A DNA stretch of 64,000 nucleotides from Herbaspirillum aquaticum (GTDB taxonomy: Bacteria; Pseudomonadota; Gammaproteobacteria; Burkholderiales; Burkholderiaceae_D), in NCBI RefSeq assembly GCF_002213425.1, contig NZ_NJGV01000005.1, positions 186,001-250,000 of the forward strand, in the 5' to 3' direction. The notes under the pieces were generated by a model that saw nothing but the letters and a program-made list of their open reading frames with translations, was not told the DNA's origin and ran no database searches. Shown one piece after another: positions 26,198-34,768 of the stretch. Every line of letters begins with the position of its first letter. Positions within the stretch are counted from its first letter, which is position 1. Position numbers and translations under genes: made by a program.

Positions 26198-28345
26198 TCA
26201 GTAGCGTGCATCGGCCGGCTTCTTGTCCCGTGGCCAGTCCTTGGACTTGAGGGCGAAATCCGGGCGCGGCTGGTGCGTGAAGAACTCGGCCACGTCCACC
26301 GCATCCTGGTCCGATAGTCCGCCCTGGCCCAGCGGGAAGCGGTCATGCAGGGCGATGGGCATGTTGCGTTTGACGAAGGCCGCCGCAGTATAGGTGCGCG
26401 CCATGCCGGCGCCGATGTTGAAGGACTCCTCGCCCCATAGCGCAGGGTAGATCCACTGGCCGTCGCGACTGCGGATACCTTCGCCCTGCGGACCATGACA
26501 GGCGGCGCACTGCGCGCGGTAGATGCGTTCACCGTTGACCGGATCCGGCTTCAGATTGTGGTCGATCTTGCCGATGCCACGTCCCGGCACCTTGCCGCCG
26601 GGTTGCGCATCACGGCGCATCCACTCGATATAGGCCAGCATGGCTTGCATGTCTTGCGATCCCGGCGGCAAGGGCTTGCCGTTCATGGAGCGGGGGAAGC
26701 AGCCATTGATGCGATCTTCCAGCGTGATGACGCGCCCGGCGCGTGCCGCGTAGGACGGGAAGGCGGCCGACACGCCCACATAGGGCGAACCGCCGCCGAC
26801 GGTGCCGGCATTGAGATGGCAGCTGGCGCAGTTCAGTCCGTTGCCCACGTGCTGGGGCAGCAGGCGGCCGGTCTCGATATTGAGACGGGCGCCACGGATG
26901 AGCTGAGGAGAATTTTTTTCTTTCAGCATGTCGGCCAGGCGCGGCGCTTCGAAGCGAGGGCCTTCGGGTCTCTGCTGCGGCGTCCCCAGTTCGGAACGCA
27001 GCCGGGCGACTTGGTGCGCGCTGATATTGCCCTGTTGACGTCCACCCCAGCTGGCCCGTGCGAAGTTGAGGATCTCGGCAATCTCGCCATCGCTCAACGC
27101 GGAAAACGCCGGCATGCTCATCGCCTTGGGCTGGGCATGAGTGCGTGCCGCACGCCATCCGGTGAGCATGATGTGGATCAGCGAGGAGGGCTCATCGCTT
27201 TGCAGGGTCGGATTGCCCGCCAGGGGCGGGAACAAGTCTTGCACCCCGTTGCCGTCGCTGCGATGACAGGTGGCGCAGAACTGCAGATACCCCAGCCCGC
27301 CGCGCGTGCTGTAGAGCTCGGCCGGGACGGTGCTGGTGACAGTTGCGGCAACCGCCGGGGATGGTCGTTGCGGGGACGCCGGCGACAAGCTGGCCAGATA
27401 AGTGCCGACGGCCAGCAGGTCCTCGTTGCTCAGGTATTGCGTGCTGTGCTGGACCACGTCGACCATGTTGCCCGCCACCGTACCGAAGCGGTTGCTGCCG
27501 GTGCGCAGCAGTCCGGCCACATCCTCGGGCCGCCAGCGGCCGCGCAGATCGAGCGCGCGCCAATGTTCCACCGTCTCGCCGGAGAGGAACAGCGGACCAT
27601 TGCTGCCGGATTCACTCATGGTCTTTTCCTGCATGCCGATGCCGCGCGGGGTATGACAGGCCCCGCAATGCCCCGGTCCCTGGACGATGTAGGCACCGCG
27701 ATTCCACTGCGCCGAGCGCGCCGGATCGGGCTCGAATGCACTGCGCTGCAGGAAGGCCATGTTCCACAGCGCCATGCCCCAGCGCTGGTTGAAGGGGAAG
27801 GACATTTCCAGTGGGCGGTTCGGCAGCGTCACCGGCTTGACCGCCTGCATCAGGTAGACGTAGAGGGCACGCATATCCTCTTCGCTCATCTTGGCGTAGG
27901 ACGGGTAGGGCATCGCCGGATAAAGATGGCGGCCGTCTGCCGTTACCCCTTCGCGCATGACGCGATCGAATTGGGCGAAGCTGTACTGACCGATTCCGGT
28001 CTGTCGATCTGGCGTGATGTTGGTGGAATAAAGTTTGCCGAAGGGGGTCTCCAACGCCAGGCCACCGGCCATGGGCTTGCCCTTGTCGTGTGTGTGACAG
28101 GCCACGCAATCGCCCAGCCGCGCGACGTAGCGGCCGCGCAAGACCTGCTCACGGGTGGTTGCATCGAGCGCGTCGCTGAAGTCGGACGGGAGATCGTCGG
28201 ACAAGCTGGCCACGCTCGCGGGCATGGTATTGGGCGGTGCGGCGGCGGCCAGCGGCGAGCAAAATGCAGCGCACAGCGTCAGCGAGGAAAGCAGGGAGAC
28301 AGTCAGGGGAAGAAGGGGAAGAAGGGGGCGGCGAAGACTTGTCAT
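26198..28345 (-). CDS. Five-haem cytochrome c: alcohol-dehydrogenase-type triheme part fused to a TsdA-like diheme part
   Basis: A 715-residue exported protein with a signal peptide (residues 1-35) and five CxxCH motifs at 80-84, 227-231, 357-361, 506-510 and 613-617. Residues 60-440 look like the triheme cytochrome subunit of membrane alcohol/gluconate dehydrogenases (GRYVARLGDCVACH, STNITPD, LYPAMPYPSYAKMS). Residues 480-700 look like thiosulfate dehydrogenase TsdA (GLNCASCHLNAG, RVITLEDRINGC, RSMNGKPLP), with Cys549 at the position of TsdA's unusual haem-ligand cysteine. No GMC dehydrogenase gene lies nearby. It probably acts as a periplasmic electron-transfer protein or oxidase; the reaction is not known. 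Confidence 0.88.
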   Translation of the reverse strand: MTSLRRPLLPLLPLTVSLLSSLTLCAAFCSPLAAAAPPNTMPASVASLSDDLPSDFSDALDATTREQVLRGRYVARLGDCVACHTHDKGKPMAGGLALETPFGKLYSTNITPDRQTGIGQYSFAQFDRVMREGVTADGRHLYPAMPYPSYAKMSEEDMRALYVYLMQAVKPVTLPNRPLEMSFPFNQRWGMALWNMAFLQRSAFEPDPARSAQWNRGAYIVQGPGHCGACHTPRGIGMQEKTMSESGSNGPLFLSGETVEHWRALDLRGRWRPEDVAGLLRTGSNRFGTVAGNMVDVVQHSTQYLSNEDLLAVGTYLASLSPASPQRPSPAVAATVTSTVPAELYSTRGGLGYLQFCATCHRSDGNGVQDLFPPLAGNPTLQSDEPSSLIHIMLTGWRAARTHAQPKAMSMPAFSALSDGEIAEILNFARASWGGRQQGNISAHQVARLRSELGTPQQRPEGPRFEAPRLADMLKEKNSPQLIRGARLNIETGRLLPQHVGNGLNCASCHLNAGTVGGGSPYVGVSAAFPSYAARAGRVITLEDRINGCFPRSMNGKPLPPGSQDMQAMLAYIEWMRRDAQPGGKVPGRGIGKIDHNLKPDPVNGERIYRAQCAACHGPQGEGIRSRDGQWIYPALWGEESFNIGAGMARTYTAAAFVKRNMPIALHDRFPLGQGGLSDQDAVDVAEFFTHQPRPDFALKSKDWPRDKKPADARY

Positions 28346-28505
28346 GATGGTTCCGGGTGGTTATTCCGAGGGGGAAACATCCACCATTTAAGCCTTGCTC
28401 CGCAGCCACCCCGAGCGCCTCATCGGGATTGGCTTGATCTTCCGCAAAGCCCGTCGACGCGGCCTGTGTCAGGTTTTTGATGGCTTTCACAAACCTTTCC
28501 CTGGC

Positions 28506-28541
28506 AACAAAAAACGCCATCCGAACAGCCCGGATGGCGTT
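28506..28541 (-). terminator. Rho-independent terminator after cytochrome b561
   Basis: On the minus strand a perfect 11-bp stem AACGCCATCCG / CGGATGGCGTT with a 7-nt loop is followed by TTTTTTGTTG. It lies 45 nt after the b561 stop and separates that unit from the five-haem cytochrome gene. Confidence 0.88.
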
Positions 28542-28585
28542 GTCAACGAAGGCGGCGCAGCATTCGCTGCGCGGATCGCCAGATC

Positions 28586-29149
28586 TCAGCGGCGCGGCGA
28601 GCGCAAGGACATGCGCTGCAGGATGGGCATGCGATCAAAGAGCTGGTGCCACAGCGCGCCCAGCACATGCAGGCCGACCAGGAAATACACCGCGTTGCCC
28701 ATGAACTCGTGCACCTCCTTGATGGGGCCGCGTACGGCCATGTCCTTGGCCAGGATCACCGGGAGCGTCATGCCGAAGAACACCACATCGCGCCCACCGG
28801 CCTGGGTGAAGAGGATGCCGGTGATGGGCAGGCCGATCATCACGGCATACAGCAGCAGGTGCACGGCGCTCGCACCGAGCTGCTGCAGGCGCGGCAGCGG
28901 CAGCTCGGGCGGCACGCCCGTCAGCTTGCGGGCCACCAGGCGCACCACGACGAAGATCAGCACCAGCTGGCCGGCATGCATGTGTACGGTGCGCAGCAGG
29001 TCGCGCAGGGGATCGCCCTTGGGGATGTCTTCGCGGTATTCGATGGTGGCCAGCGCCACCACGAACAAGAGGAACATCAGCCAGTGCAGCGCGGCGTAGA
29101 GGGGGTGGTAACGGGTGCCTTGCCCGAAGGCATCATTGGACTTGTTCAT
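28586..29149 (-). CDS. Cytochrome b561-type membrane protein
   Basis: A 187-residue four-TM dihaem cytochrome b561 that passes electrons between quinol and periplasmic partners. Haem-ligand histidines are in YAALHWLMF, LLRTVHMHAG and VHEFMGNAVYFLVGLHVLGA. The ATG at 29149 (MNKSNDAFGQG) is preferred over upstream in-frame starts. It lies 56 nt after the histidine kinase stop and before a strong terminator, so it is probably the last gene of the two-component operon and may be its output. Confidence 0.92.
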   Translation of the reverse strand: MNKSNDAFGQGTRYHPLYAALHWLMFLLFVVALATIEYREDIPKGDPLRDLLRTVHMHAGQLVLIFVVVRLVARKLTGVPPELPLPRLQQLGASAVHLLLYAVMIGLPITGILFTQAGGRDVVFFGMTLPVILAKDMAVRGPIKEVHEFMGNAVYFLVGLHVLGALWHQLFDRMPILQRMSLRSPRR

Positions 29150-29205
29150 TTGGGTTCCCATGGAAAAAAGCTGCCCCATGGTAAGCCACGAAACTTAGTC
29201 CGGCA

Positions 29206-30603
29206 TTAGCCCGGCGCAATAAATTGCTGACCAGGCCTGACCGTTGCCGTTGCTGGTGCGGGTATATCGAGGATCACGCGCAAGCCAGCCTGTGATTGCT
29301 CATCGCTTGCCGCCAGGCGCACCACGATATCCAGCCGCGCGGCCACCGACTGCACGATCGCCAGGCCCAGGCCCGAACCCGGCGCCGCTGCCGGGTCGAG
29401 CCGCAGGAACGGCTGGAAGACACGCTCGCGCTCGCTGGCCGGGATGCCGGGACCATTGTCGGCAATCTCCAGGCGGACATGGCCCGGCGGCGTTTGTGCC
29501 GGCGCCGCCAGGGTCAGGCTGATACAGCCGCCTGGCGGGGTGTAGCGGATCGCGTTGTTGACCAGGTTGCCCAGCAGCAAGCCCAGCTCCATGGCATTGG
29601 TGTCGACCTCGGCGTCAAGGGACCCGTCAACGCCGAGATCGATGTTCTTCTGCTGGGCCAGCGGCAACAGGTCTTCCAGCACCGGGCGCACGGCTTCGCG
29701 CAGGACCAGGCGCTGGCGCGGTGCTTCACCGGCCTGGTCCTGCGCTTGTACGCGCGCCAGGGCCAGCAACTGGGTCACCAGCGTACGCGCCCGTGCCAGC
29801 CCTTGTTCCAGGCGTTGCAGGCGTTCGCGGGCGGTGTCGGACAACTCGCTTTGGTGCAGGCGTTCGGCCTGCAGCGAGAGTGCGGCCAGGGGCGTACGCA
29901 ATTCATGCGCGGCATCGGCCACAAAGCGCCGCTGCGCCGTCATCGCGCCTTGCACGCGCGCCAGCAGGCGATTGATGGCGTCCACGAAGGGACTGATTTC
30001 GGTGGGCAGGCCTGTCGTGGGCAGGGGGGCAAGCTGATCGTCGCGGCGCCGGTCGATCTCGCCGCGCAGGCTGGCCAGGGGTGCAAAGAGCCGTCCCATG
30101 ATGCGCTGGAGTGCCAGCAGCAATACCGGTACCAGGATCAGGACCGGTATCAATGCACGCCAGGCGGCGCGCACGGCGATGCGGTCGCGCACGTCGGTTT
30201 CCTGCGCCAGGGCGATGCGCCGGCCCGAGGGCAGGGGCTGGACGTAGACGCGAAAGTTTTCATGAAACATGAAGACCGTCTGGAAGCCATCGTGCAATCC
30301 CTCCGGCAGCGGCAGTGCGGCACCTGTGGTGCCGGCCTGGCCCGGTTGGGGCAGCCACTGCACGCTGATGCGGGATTCATGATCGGCACCGGGATAGCTG
30401 CCCACGGCGCCATCATCGGGCAGGCTGCCGCCCAGGCGGACGATGAGCGCGCCCACCTGCAACAGCAGGTCGTCCTGGAGGCGGATGGAATCGCGATAGG
30501 CGCTGATGAAACCGAAGGCACCGGCGCCCACGGCCACCAGCAGGATGGCCAGCGTCAGCGCCACCGACAGGCGGGCTTGCAGGGAGCGTTGCAGGTGCTT
30601 CAT
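29206..30603 (-). CDS. Sensor histidine kinase, QseC/PmrB type
   Basis: A 465-residue membrane kinase. TM1 is at about 13-36, then a periplasmic loop of about 110 residues, TM2 (about 148-166), HAMP, the dimerisation helix with the phospho-histidine in ADAAHELRTPLAAL, and an ATPase domain with N box GNLVNNAIRY, G1 DNGPGIP and G2 GSGLGLAIV. The ATG overlaps the regulator stop by 4 nt, so the pair is translationally coupled. Input signal unknown; the neighbouring cytochrome b561 suggests a redox or envelope link. Confidence 0.94.
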   Translation of the reverse strand: MKHLQRSLQARLSVALTLAILLVAVGAGAFGFISAYRDSIRLQDDLLLQVGALIVRLGGSLPDDGAVGSYPGADHESRISVQWLPQPGQAGTTGAALPLPEGLHDGFQTVFMFHENFRVYVQPLPSGRRIALAQETDVRDRIAVRAAWRALIPVLILVPVLLLALQRIMGRLFAPLASLRGEIDRRRDDQLAPLPTTGLPTEISPFVDAINRLLARVQGAMTAQRRFVADAAHELRTPLAALSLQAERLHQSELSDTARERLQRLEQGLARARTLVTQLLALARVQAQDQAGEAPRQRLVLREAVRPVLEDLLPLAQQKNIDLGVDGSLDAEVDTNAMELGLLLGNLVNNAIRYTPPGGCISLTLAAPAQTPPGHVRLEIADNGPGIPASERERVFQPFLRLDPAAAPGSGLGLAIVQSVAARLDIVVRLAASDEQSQAGLRVILDIPAPATATVRPGQQFIAPG

Positions 30604-31271
30604 GGCGTGGCCGTTCCCCGCGCTACCATCCAGCCCATGCCGCGGACGTTCTTGATGGCCTCGCGGTCCAGTTTCTTGCGCAATCCGTGGATCAGGAATT
30701 CGACCGCATTGCTCTCCACTTCCTCGCCCCAGCCATAGATGCGTTCTTCCAGCTCACCGCGCGAAAGGATGGCACCGGGACGATGCATGAGTGCCTGCAG
30801 CAAGGAAAACTCGCGCGCCGACAGCTTCACCGGTGGCTGGCCTTGCCAGCGTGCGGTCTTCTCGGCCAAATCCAGGCACAACTGGCCGTTGTCCAGCACC
30901 ACTGTGGCCGCGCCGGACTTGCGCCGCATCACGGCGCGCAGGCGCGCCAGCAACTCGCCCATGGCAAAGGGCTTGAGGATGTAGTCATCGGCGCCGCTGT
31001 CGAGCCCGTCGATGCGGTCCTGCACGCCATCGCGGGCGGTGAGGATCAGCACCGGCGTGGCAGCGTGCCTGCGCAATTGGCGCAGTACCGACAAGCCATC
31101 GGTACCGGGCAGGCCCAGGTCCAGCAGGGCGGCGTCGTACTGCTGTTGCGCCAGCGCGACCAGGGCCAGCGCGCCGTCCTGCACCCAGTCTGCTGCGTAG
31201 CCAGCGTCCTTCAGGGCGGCACGGACTTCTTCGCCGATCATCGCGTCATCTTCCACCAGCAGTATTCGCAT
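30600..31271 (-). CDS. OmpR-family response regulator, QseB/PmrA type
   Basis: A 223-residue regulator with an N-terminal receiver (acidic pocket LLVEDDAMIG, phospho-Asp in LLDLGLPG, lysine in LKPFAMGE) and a C-terminal winged helix (KLSAREFSLLQALM, HGLRKKL, VRGMGWM). The ATG at 31271 (MRILLVEDD) gives the canonical start. It forms one unit with the downstream kinase and probably with cytochrome b561. The target sites are not identified. Confidence 0.95.
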   Translation of the reverse strand: MRILLVEDDAMIGEEVRAALKDAGYAADWVQDGALALVALAQQQYDAALLDLGLPGTDGLSVLRQLRRHAATPVLILTARDGVQDRIDGLDSGADDYILKPFAMGELLARLRAVMRRKSGAATVVLDNGQLCLDLAEKTARWQGQPPVKLSAREFSLLQALMHRPGAILSRGELEERIYGWGEEVESNAVEFLIHGLRKKLDREAIKNVRGMGWMVARGTATP

Positions 31272-31376
31272 CGCTCGCCATGCCTTCCTCAAGGTACCGA
31301 TCGACCTGACCGGATGGCGCTAGAGTCTAAGTCAAAATGTGCGGCGGCAGTGCATCGGCGAGCAGCGCGGAGCGGC

Positions 31377-31613
31377 TCAAAGCCGCCGGGCCGCGATACG
31401 CTGCGCCGCGAAGGCGCGGGCGGCCTCGATGGCCTGGTCGCGGCTGCGCGCCGGTGCCCCGATCTGCACTTGCTGGCGCTGGACGACGCACAGGCTGCGG
31501 CGCGAGGTGGAACGCCCGCGATAGATCGTCACGAAGGGTTGCCAGCCGGTATTGGCGAGGTTGGCATACGCTTCCAGGACAATCTCGTATTGCCCCATCA
31601 CTTCGATGTGCAT
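31377..31613 (-). CDS. Small hypothetical protein, 78 aa
   Basis: A 78-residue protein starting MHIEVMGQYEIVLEAYAN. It is preceded by AGGGAGCACATC, a good ribosome site, which decides the start against a longer in-frame ORF from 31817. The first 45 residues look like a small beta-sheet (WQPFVTIYRGR, SLCVVQRQQVQIG), followed by an Ala/Arg-rich helix with DQAIEAARAFAAQR. It lies 105 nt upstream of the OmpR-type regulator in the same direction. Function unknown. Confidence 0.7.
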   Translation of the reverse strand: MHIEVMGQYEIVLEAYANLANTGWQPFVTIYRGRSTSRRSLCVVQRQQVQIGAPARSRDQAIEAARAFAAQRIAARRL

Positions 31614-31930
31614 GATGTGCTCCCTGCTGCATGGTGTCGATGGCGCGAGCATAAGCAAGCAGCAACGTGGATGCCATGCTTGCACACGCTGTACCGGCCT
31701 GCAGAATACGTCTTCTGTGCTGCCCGCAGCAAGCCATGCCACCCATGCACGCGCTACCTGGCCACATTGCGATGGTCGATCAGGCAGGCTGTTGCTAGCT
31801 ATCAATGCCGGTGGCAACTGTGTTCCACAAGCCTCCCGCGCTGTGTATGTACCGGGCCCAGCGTACCCCTCCTAGACTTCCTTCCCATGCACAGCAAGCC
31901 GTCGCCGACGGCGCAAGCAAGGAAGGCATC
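31614..31930. other. Intergenic region upstream of the PAS-GGDEF-EAL gene
   Basis: 317 nt between divergent genes. It should hold promoters for the 78-aa protein and for the PAS-GGDEF-EAL gene. I see no convincing promoter, repeat or additional gene. The frame of the downstream gene is open from 31805, but the start at 31931 has the only good ribosome site. Confidence 0.5.
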
Positions 31931-34768
31931 ATGCGATCCCCCAGCATTGGCACCATGGCCGGCATTGGCCGCTCCGATATCGCCCGCAGCAGTGAACCAG
32001 TTCACGGCTATAGCCGCACCATGATCGAATGGGGTGCGCTGGCGGCCACGCTGGGTTTTACGGCGCTGCTCATTGCCAACTTCGTCTGGTCCGAGCAGCG
32101 CCTGGTGGTGGCCGATGAAACCGAGCGCATGCAGAGCCAGGCGCGCATCATCGAGGAGAACCTGGCGCACCAGTTCCAGGGCGTACGCCATGCGCTGGAA
32201 AGCGCGCGCAGCGCCCTGGGCGAGGACTCCGGCTGCACCGCGTCCTGCCAGCGACTGCTGCTGCAATCGCTCAAGCGCGCCATGCCGGGGGTGCGGGCCA
32301 TGGTGGTGCTCGATGCGCGCGGCTACATCCTGCGCTCGGCCGATGATCTCGATGACCGGCGCCTGGATGACAGCGATTTCCTTTCGCAGATCCCGCGCAT
32401 GTCCTCGGGGCAAATGATGTACGTCTCGCAGCCCTATGAGAACACGCCCGGTGTCTTCAACATCAAGCTCACGCTGCCGGTGACCACACCGGAAGGGCGG
32501 ATCGAGGGCGCGGTCAGTGCCATCCTCAATCCCGAGTATTTCGATGCCGTGATGCGCTCGGCCCTGTATGCCGAGGACATGAACATCGCCATCACCGGCG
32601 AGGACGGGCGGCGCCTGCTGTTCGTGCCGGCCAACGCTGCGCAGATGCGCATGGGCAGCCAGCCCGGCAGCGGGCCGGAGGAAGTCCTGCAGAAGCACCT
32701 GCGTGGAGGCGACGTCACCAGCGTCATGCGCTTCGCGGACGCGCGGGGACAATCCCGGCTCATCGTCCAGCGCACCGTGACCAGCCGTGAACTGGGGCTG
32801 GACAAGACCCTGGTCATCAGCCTCTCGCGCAGCCAGGCGCAGGTCAATGCAGGCTGGCATGAGCCGGTGCATTCCTTTCTGCTGCTCTGGCTGCTTTTCG
32901 GTGTGGCCGCCGCCGTGGTGCTGGCGTGGCTGCAGCGGCGCCGGCGCGCAGCGCAGGCCCTGGCCACGCAATGCGAAAGGCAGCATGCCGAGATGACCGA
33001 GCGCATGGAACTGGCTCTCTCGGGGGCCAACCTCGGCTTGTGGGACTGGCACATCCAGCAGGATATCCGTACCGTCGACGCGCGCGCCAATGCCATGCTG
33101 GGCTATGCGCCAGAGCGCCAGTTCCATGCGCCCGGCGAGTGGCGCACGCTGGTGCACCCGGAGCACATGCCGGCACTGGACCACGCCCTGCGCCTGCACC
33201 TGGCCGACAGCCGGCACAACTTCGAAGCCGAATACCAGATGCGTCACCAGGACGGCCACTGGGTCTGGGTCCAGTGCCGCGGCAAGCTGGTCGAGCGCGA
33301 TGGACAGGGCCGCCCGCTGCGCATGGTCGGCACCCGCATGGACATCAGCGCACGCAAGGCCGCCGAGCAGGAGATCGCTCGCCTGGCGTATTACGACGGC
33401 CTGACCGAACTGCCCAACCGCCGCCTGCTGCTGGATCGCCTGGGACAGGCAGTGGCCCGCTATGCGCGGGGAGGGCAGGTGGGCGCGGTGATCTTCGTGG
33501 ACCTCGACAATTTCAAGGGCCTCAACGATACGCTGGGCCATGACACCGGCGACCGGCTGCTGGAGCTGGTCGCGCTGCGCCTGCGCCAGGTCACGCGCGA
33601 GGTCGATACCGTAGCGCGACTGGGTGGCGATGAATTCGTGATCCTGCTGGAGAACCTGGGCAGCCTGGTCGAAGAAGCCGAGCACAATGCCGAGTGCGTC
33701 TGCCGCAAGATCCTGGTGGCGCTCAATGCCGGCTATGAACTGCAGGGCCATGAGGTACGCAGCACACCCAGCCTTGGCGTGGTGCTCTTCGGCAATGGTC
33801 GGCATACCGTCAATGACCTGCTGCGCCAGGCTGACATGGCCATGTATGAAGCCAAGGCGGCAGGCCGCAATACTTACCGTTTCTTCTGCCCTTCGATGCA
33901 GGAAGTGCTGGACCAGATGGCCATGCTGGAAAACGATTTGCGCCACGCCCTGGTACGCCATGAGCTGCGCCTGCACTACCAGCCCATCGTGCGTGCAGAC
34001 GGCAGCCTCTCCGGGGTGGAGGCCCTGATGCGCTGGCAGCATCCCCAGCGCGGCATGGTTTATCCGGCGGAGTTCATCGGCCAGGCCGAGAAGGCCGGCC
34101 TGATCGTGGAATTCGGCCAGTGGGCGCTGACCACCGCCTGCGAGCAGCTGGCGGCCTGGGCGCACGACCCGCAGACGGCGCACCTGAGCATCTCGGTCAA
34201 TGTCAGTGCCCGGCAGTTCCGCCAGCCCGACTTCGCCCAATGCGTGCTGGAGATCCTGGAACGGACCGGTGCCGATGCGCACCGGCTCAAGCTGGAACTC
34301 ACCGAGAGCATGCTGCTCACCGACCTCGATGCCCTCATTGCGCGCATGGCCATGCTCAAGGAAACCGGACTGGGCTTCTCGCTGGATGATTTCGGTACCG
34401 GCTATTCCTCGCTGAGCTATCTCAAGAAGCTGCCGCTGGACCAGCTCAAGATTGACCGGTCCTTCGTGCAGGACATGTTGCAGACGCCGCATGCCGGGGC
34501 CATCGTGCAGACCATCGTCAGCCTGGCGCGTGGGCTGGGCCTGGATGTGGTGGCCGAAGGCGTGGAGACCAGCGAGCAATGGGCCGCCTTGCGGCAGCTC
34601 GGCTGCACCGGCCTGCAGGGCTACCTGTTCGGCAAGCCGGCGCCGGTGGAGCAATTGCGTTGGGGCAGCTTGATGGGCGCGCACAACAGCGTGGCAGAGC
34701 AGGCCGAGCCGGCCGCCCCGCCGCGCACGGCTCACCTGGCGTTGATCAGCCCGCCCGCCGGGGCCTGA
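31931..34768 (+). CDS. Membrane sensor PAS-GGDEF-EAL protein (c-di-GMP turnover)
   Basis: A 945-residue inner-membrane protein. TM1 is at about 31-53, then a periplasmic sensor of about 260 residues (dCache-like), TM2 (about 315-336), a PAS/PAC domain (LGLWDWHIQQDI), GGDEF and EAL domains. The cyclase site RLGGDEFVILL (about 565) and the phosphodiesterase motifs VEALMRW (about 696), ELTESMLL and DDFGTGYSS are intact, so either or both activities are possible. The ATG at 31931 follows AAGGAAGGCATC. The 3-prime end overlaps the convergent MocR-type gene by 37 nt. Confidence 0.94.
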   Translation: MRSPSIGTMAGIGRSDIARSSEPVHGYSRTMIEWGALAATLGFTALLIANFVWSEQRLVVADETERMQSQARIIEENLAHQFQGVRHALESARSALGEDSGCTASCQRLLLQSLKRAMPGVRAMVVLDARGYILRSADDLDDRRLDDSDFLSQIPRMSSGQMMYVSQPYENTPGVFNIKLTLPVTTPEGRIEGAVSAILNPEYFDAVMRSALYAEDMNIAITGEDGRRLLFVPANAAQMRMGSQPGSGPEEVLQKHLRGGDVTSVMRFADARGQSRLIVQRTVTSRELGLDKTLVISLSRSQAQVNAGWHEPVHSFLLLWLLFGVAAAVVLAWLQRRRRAAQALATQCERQHAEMTERMELALSGANLGLWDWHIQQDIRTVDARANAMLGYAPERQFHAPGEWRTLVHPEHMPALDHALRLHLADSRHNFEAEYQMRHQDGHWVWVQCRGKLVERDGQGRPLRMVGTRMDISARKAAEQEIARLAYYDGLTELPNRRLLLDRLGQAVARYARGGQVGAVIFVDLDNFKGLNDTLGHDTGDRLLELVALRLRQVTREVDTVARLGGDEFVILLENLGSLVEEAEHNAECVCRKILVALNAGYELQGHEVRSTPSLGVVLFGNGRHTVNDLLRQADMAMYEAKAAGRNTYRFFCPSMQEVLDQMAMLENDLRHALVRHELRLHYQPIVRADGSLSGVEALMRWQHPQRGMVYPAEFIGQAEKAGLIVEFGQWALTTACEQLAAWAHDPQTAHLSISVNVSARQFRQPDFAQCVLEILERTGADAHRLKLELTESMLLTDLDALIARMAMLKETGLGFSLDDFGTGYSSLSYLKKLPLDQLKIDRSFVQDMLQTPHAGAIVQTIVSLARGLGLDVVAEGVETSEQWAALRQLGCTGLQGYLFGKPAPVEQLRWGSLMGAHNSVAEQAEPAAPPRTAHLALISPPAGA

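Noticed and set aside
28149..28520. Minus-strand ORF starting MAFFVARERF upstream of the five-haem cytochrome
   Set aside because: Its start codon lies inside the stem of the b561 terminator and it overlaps the cytochrome signal peptide out of frame.
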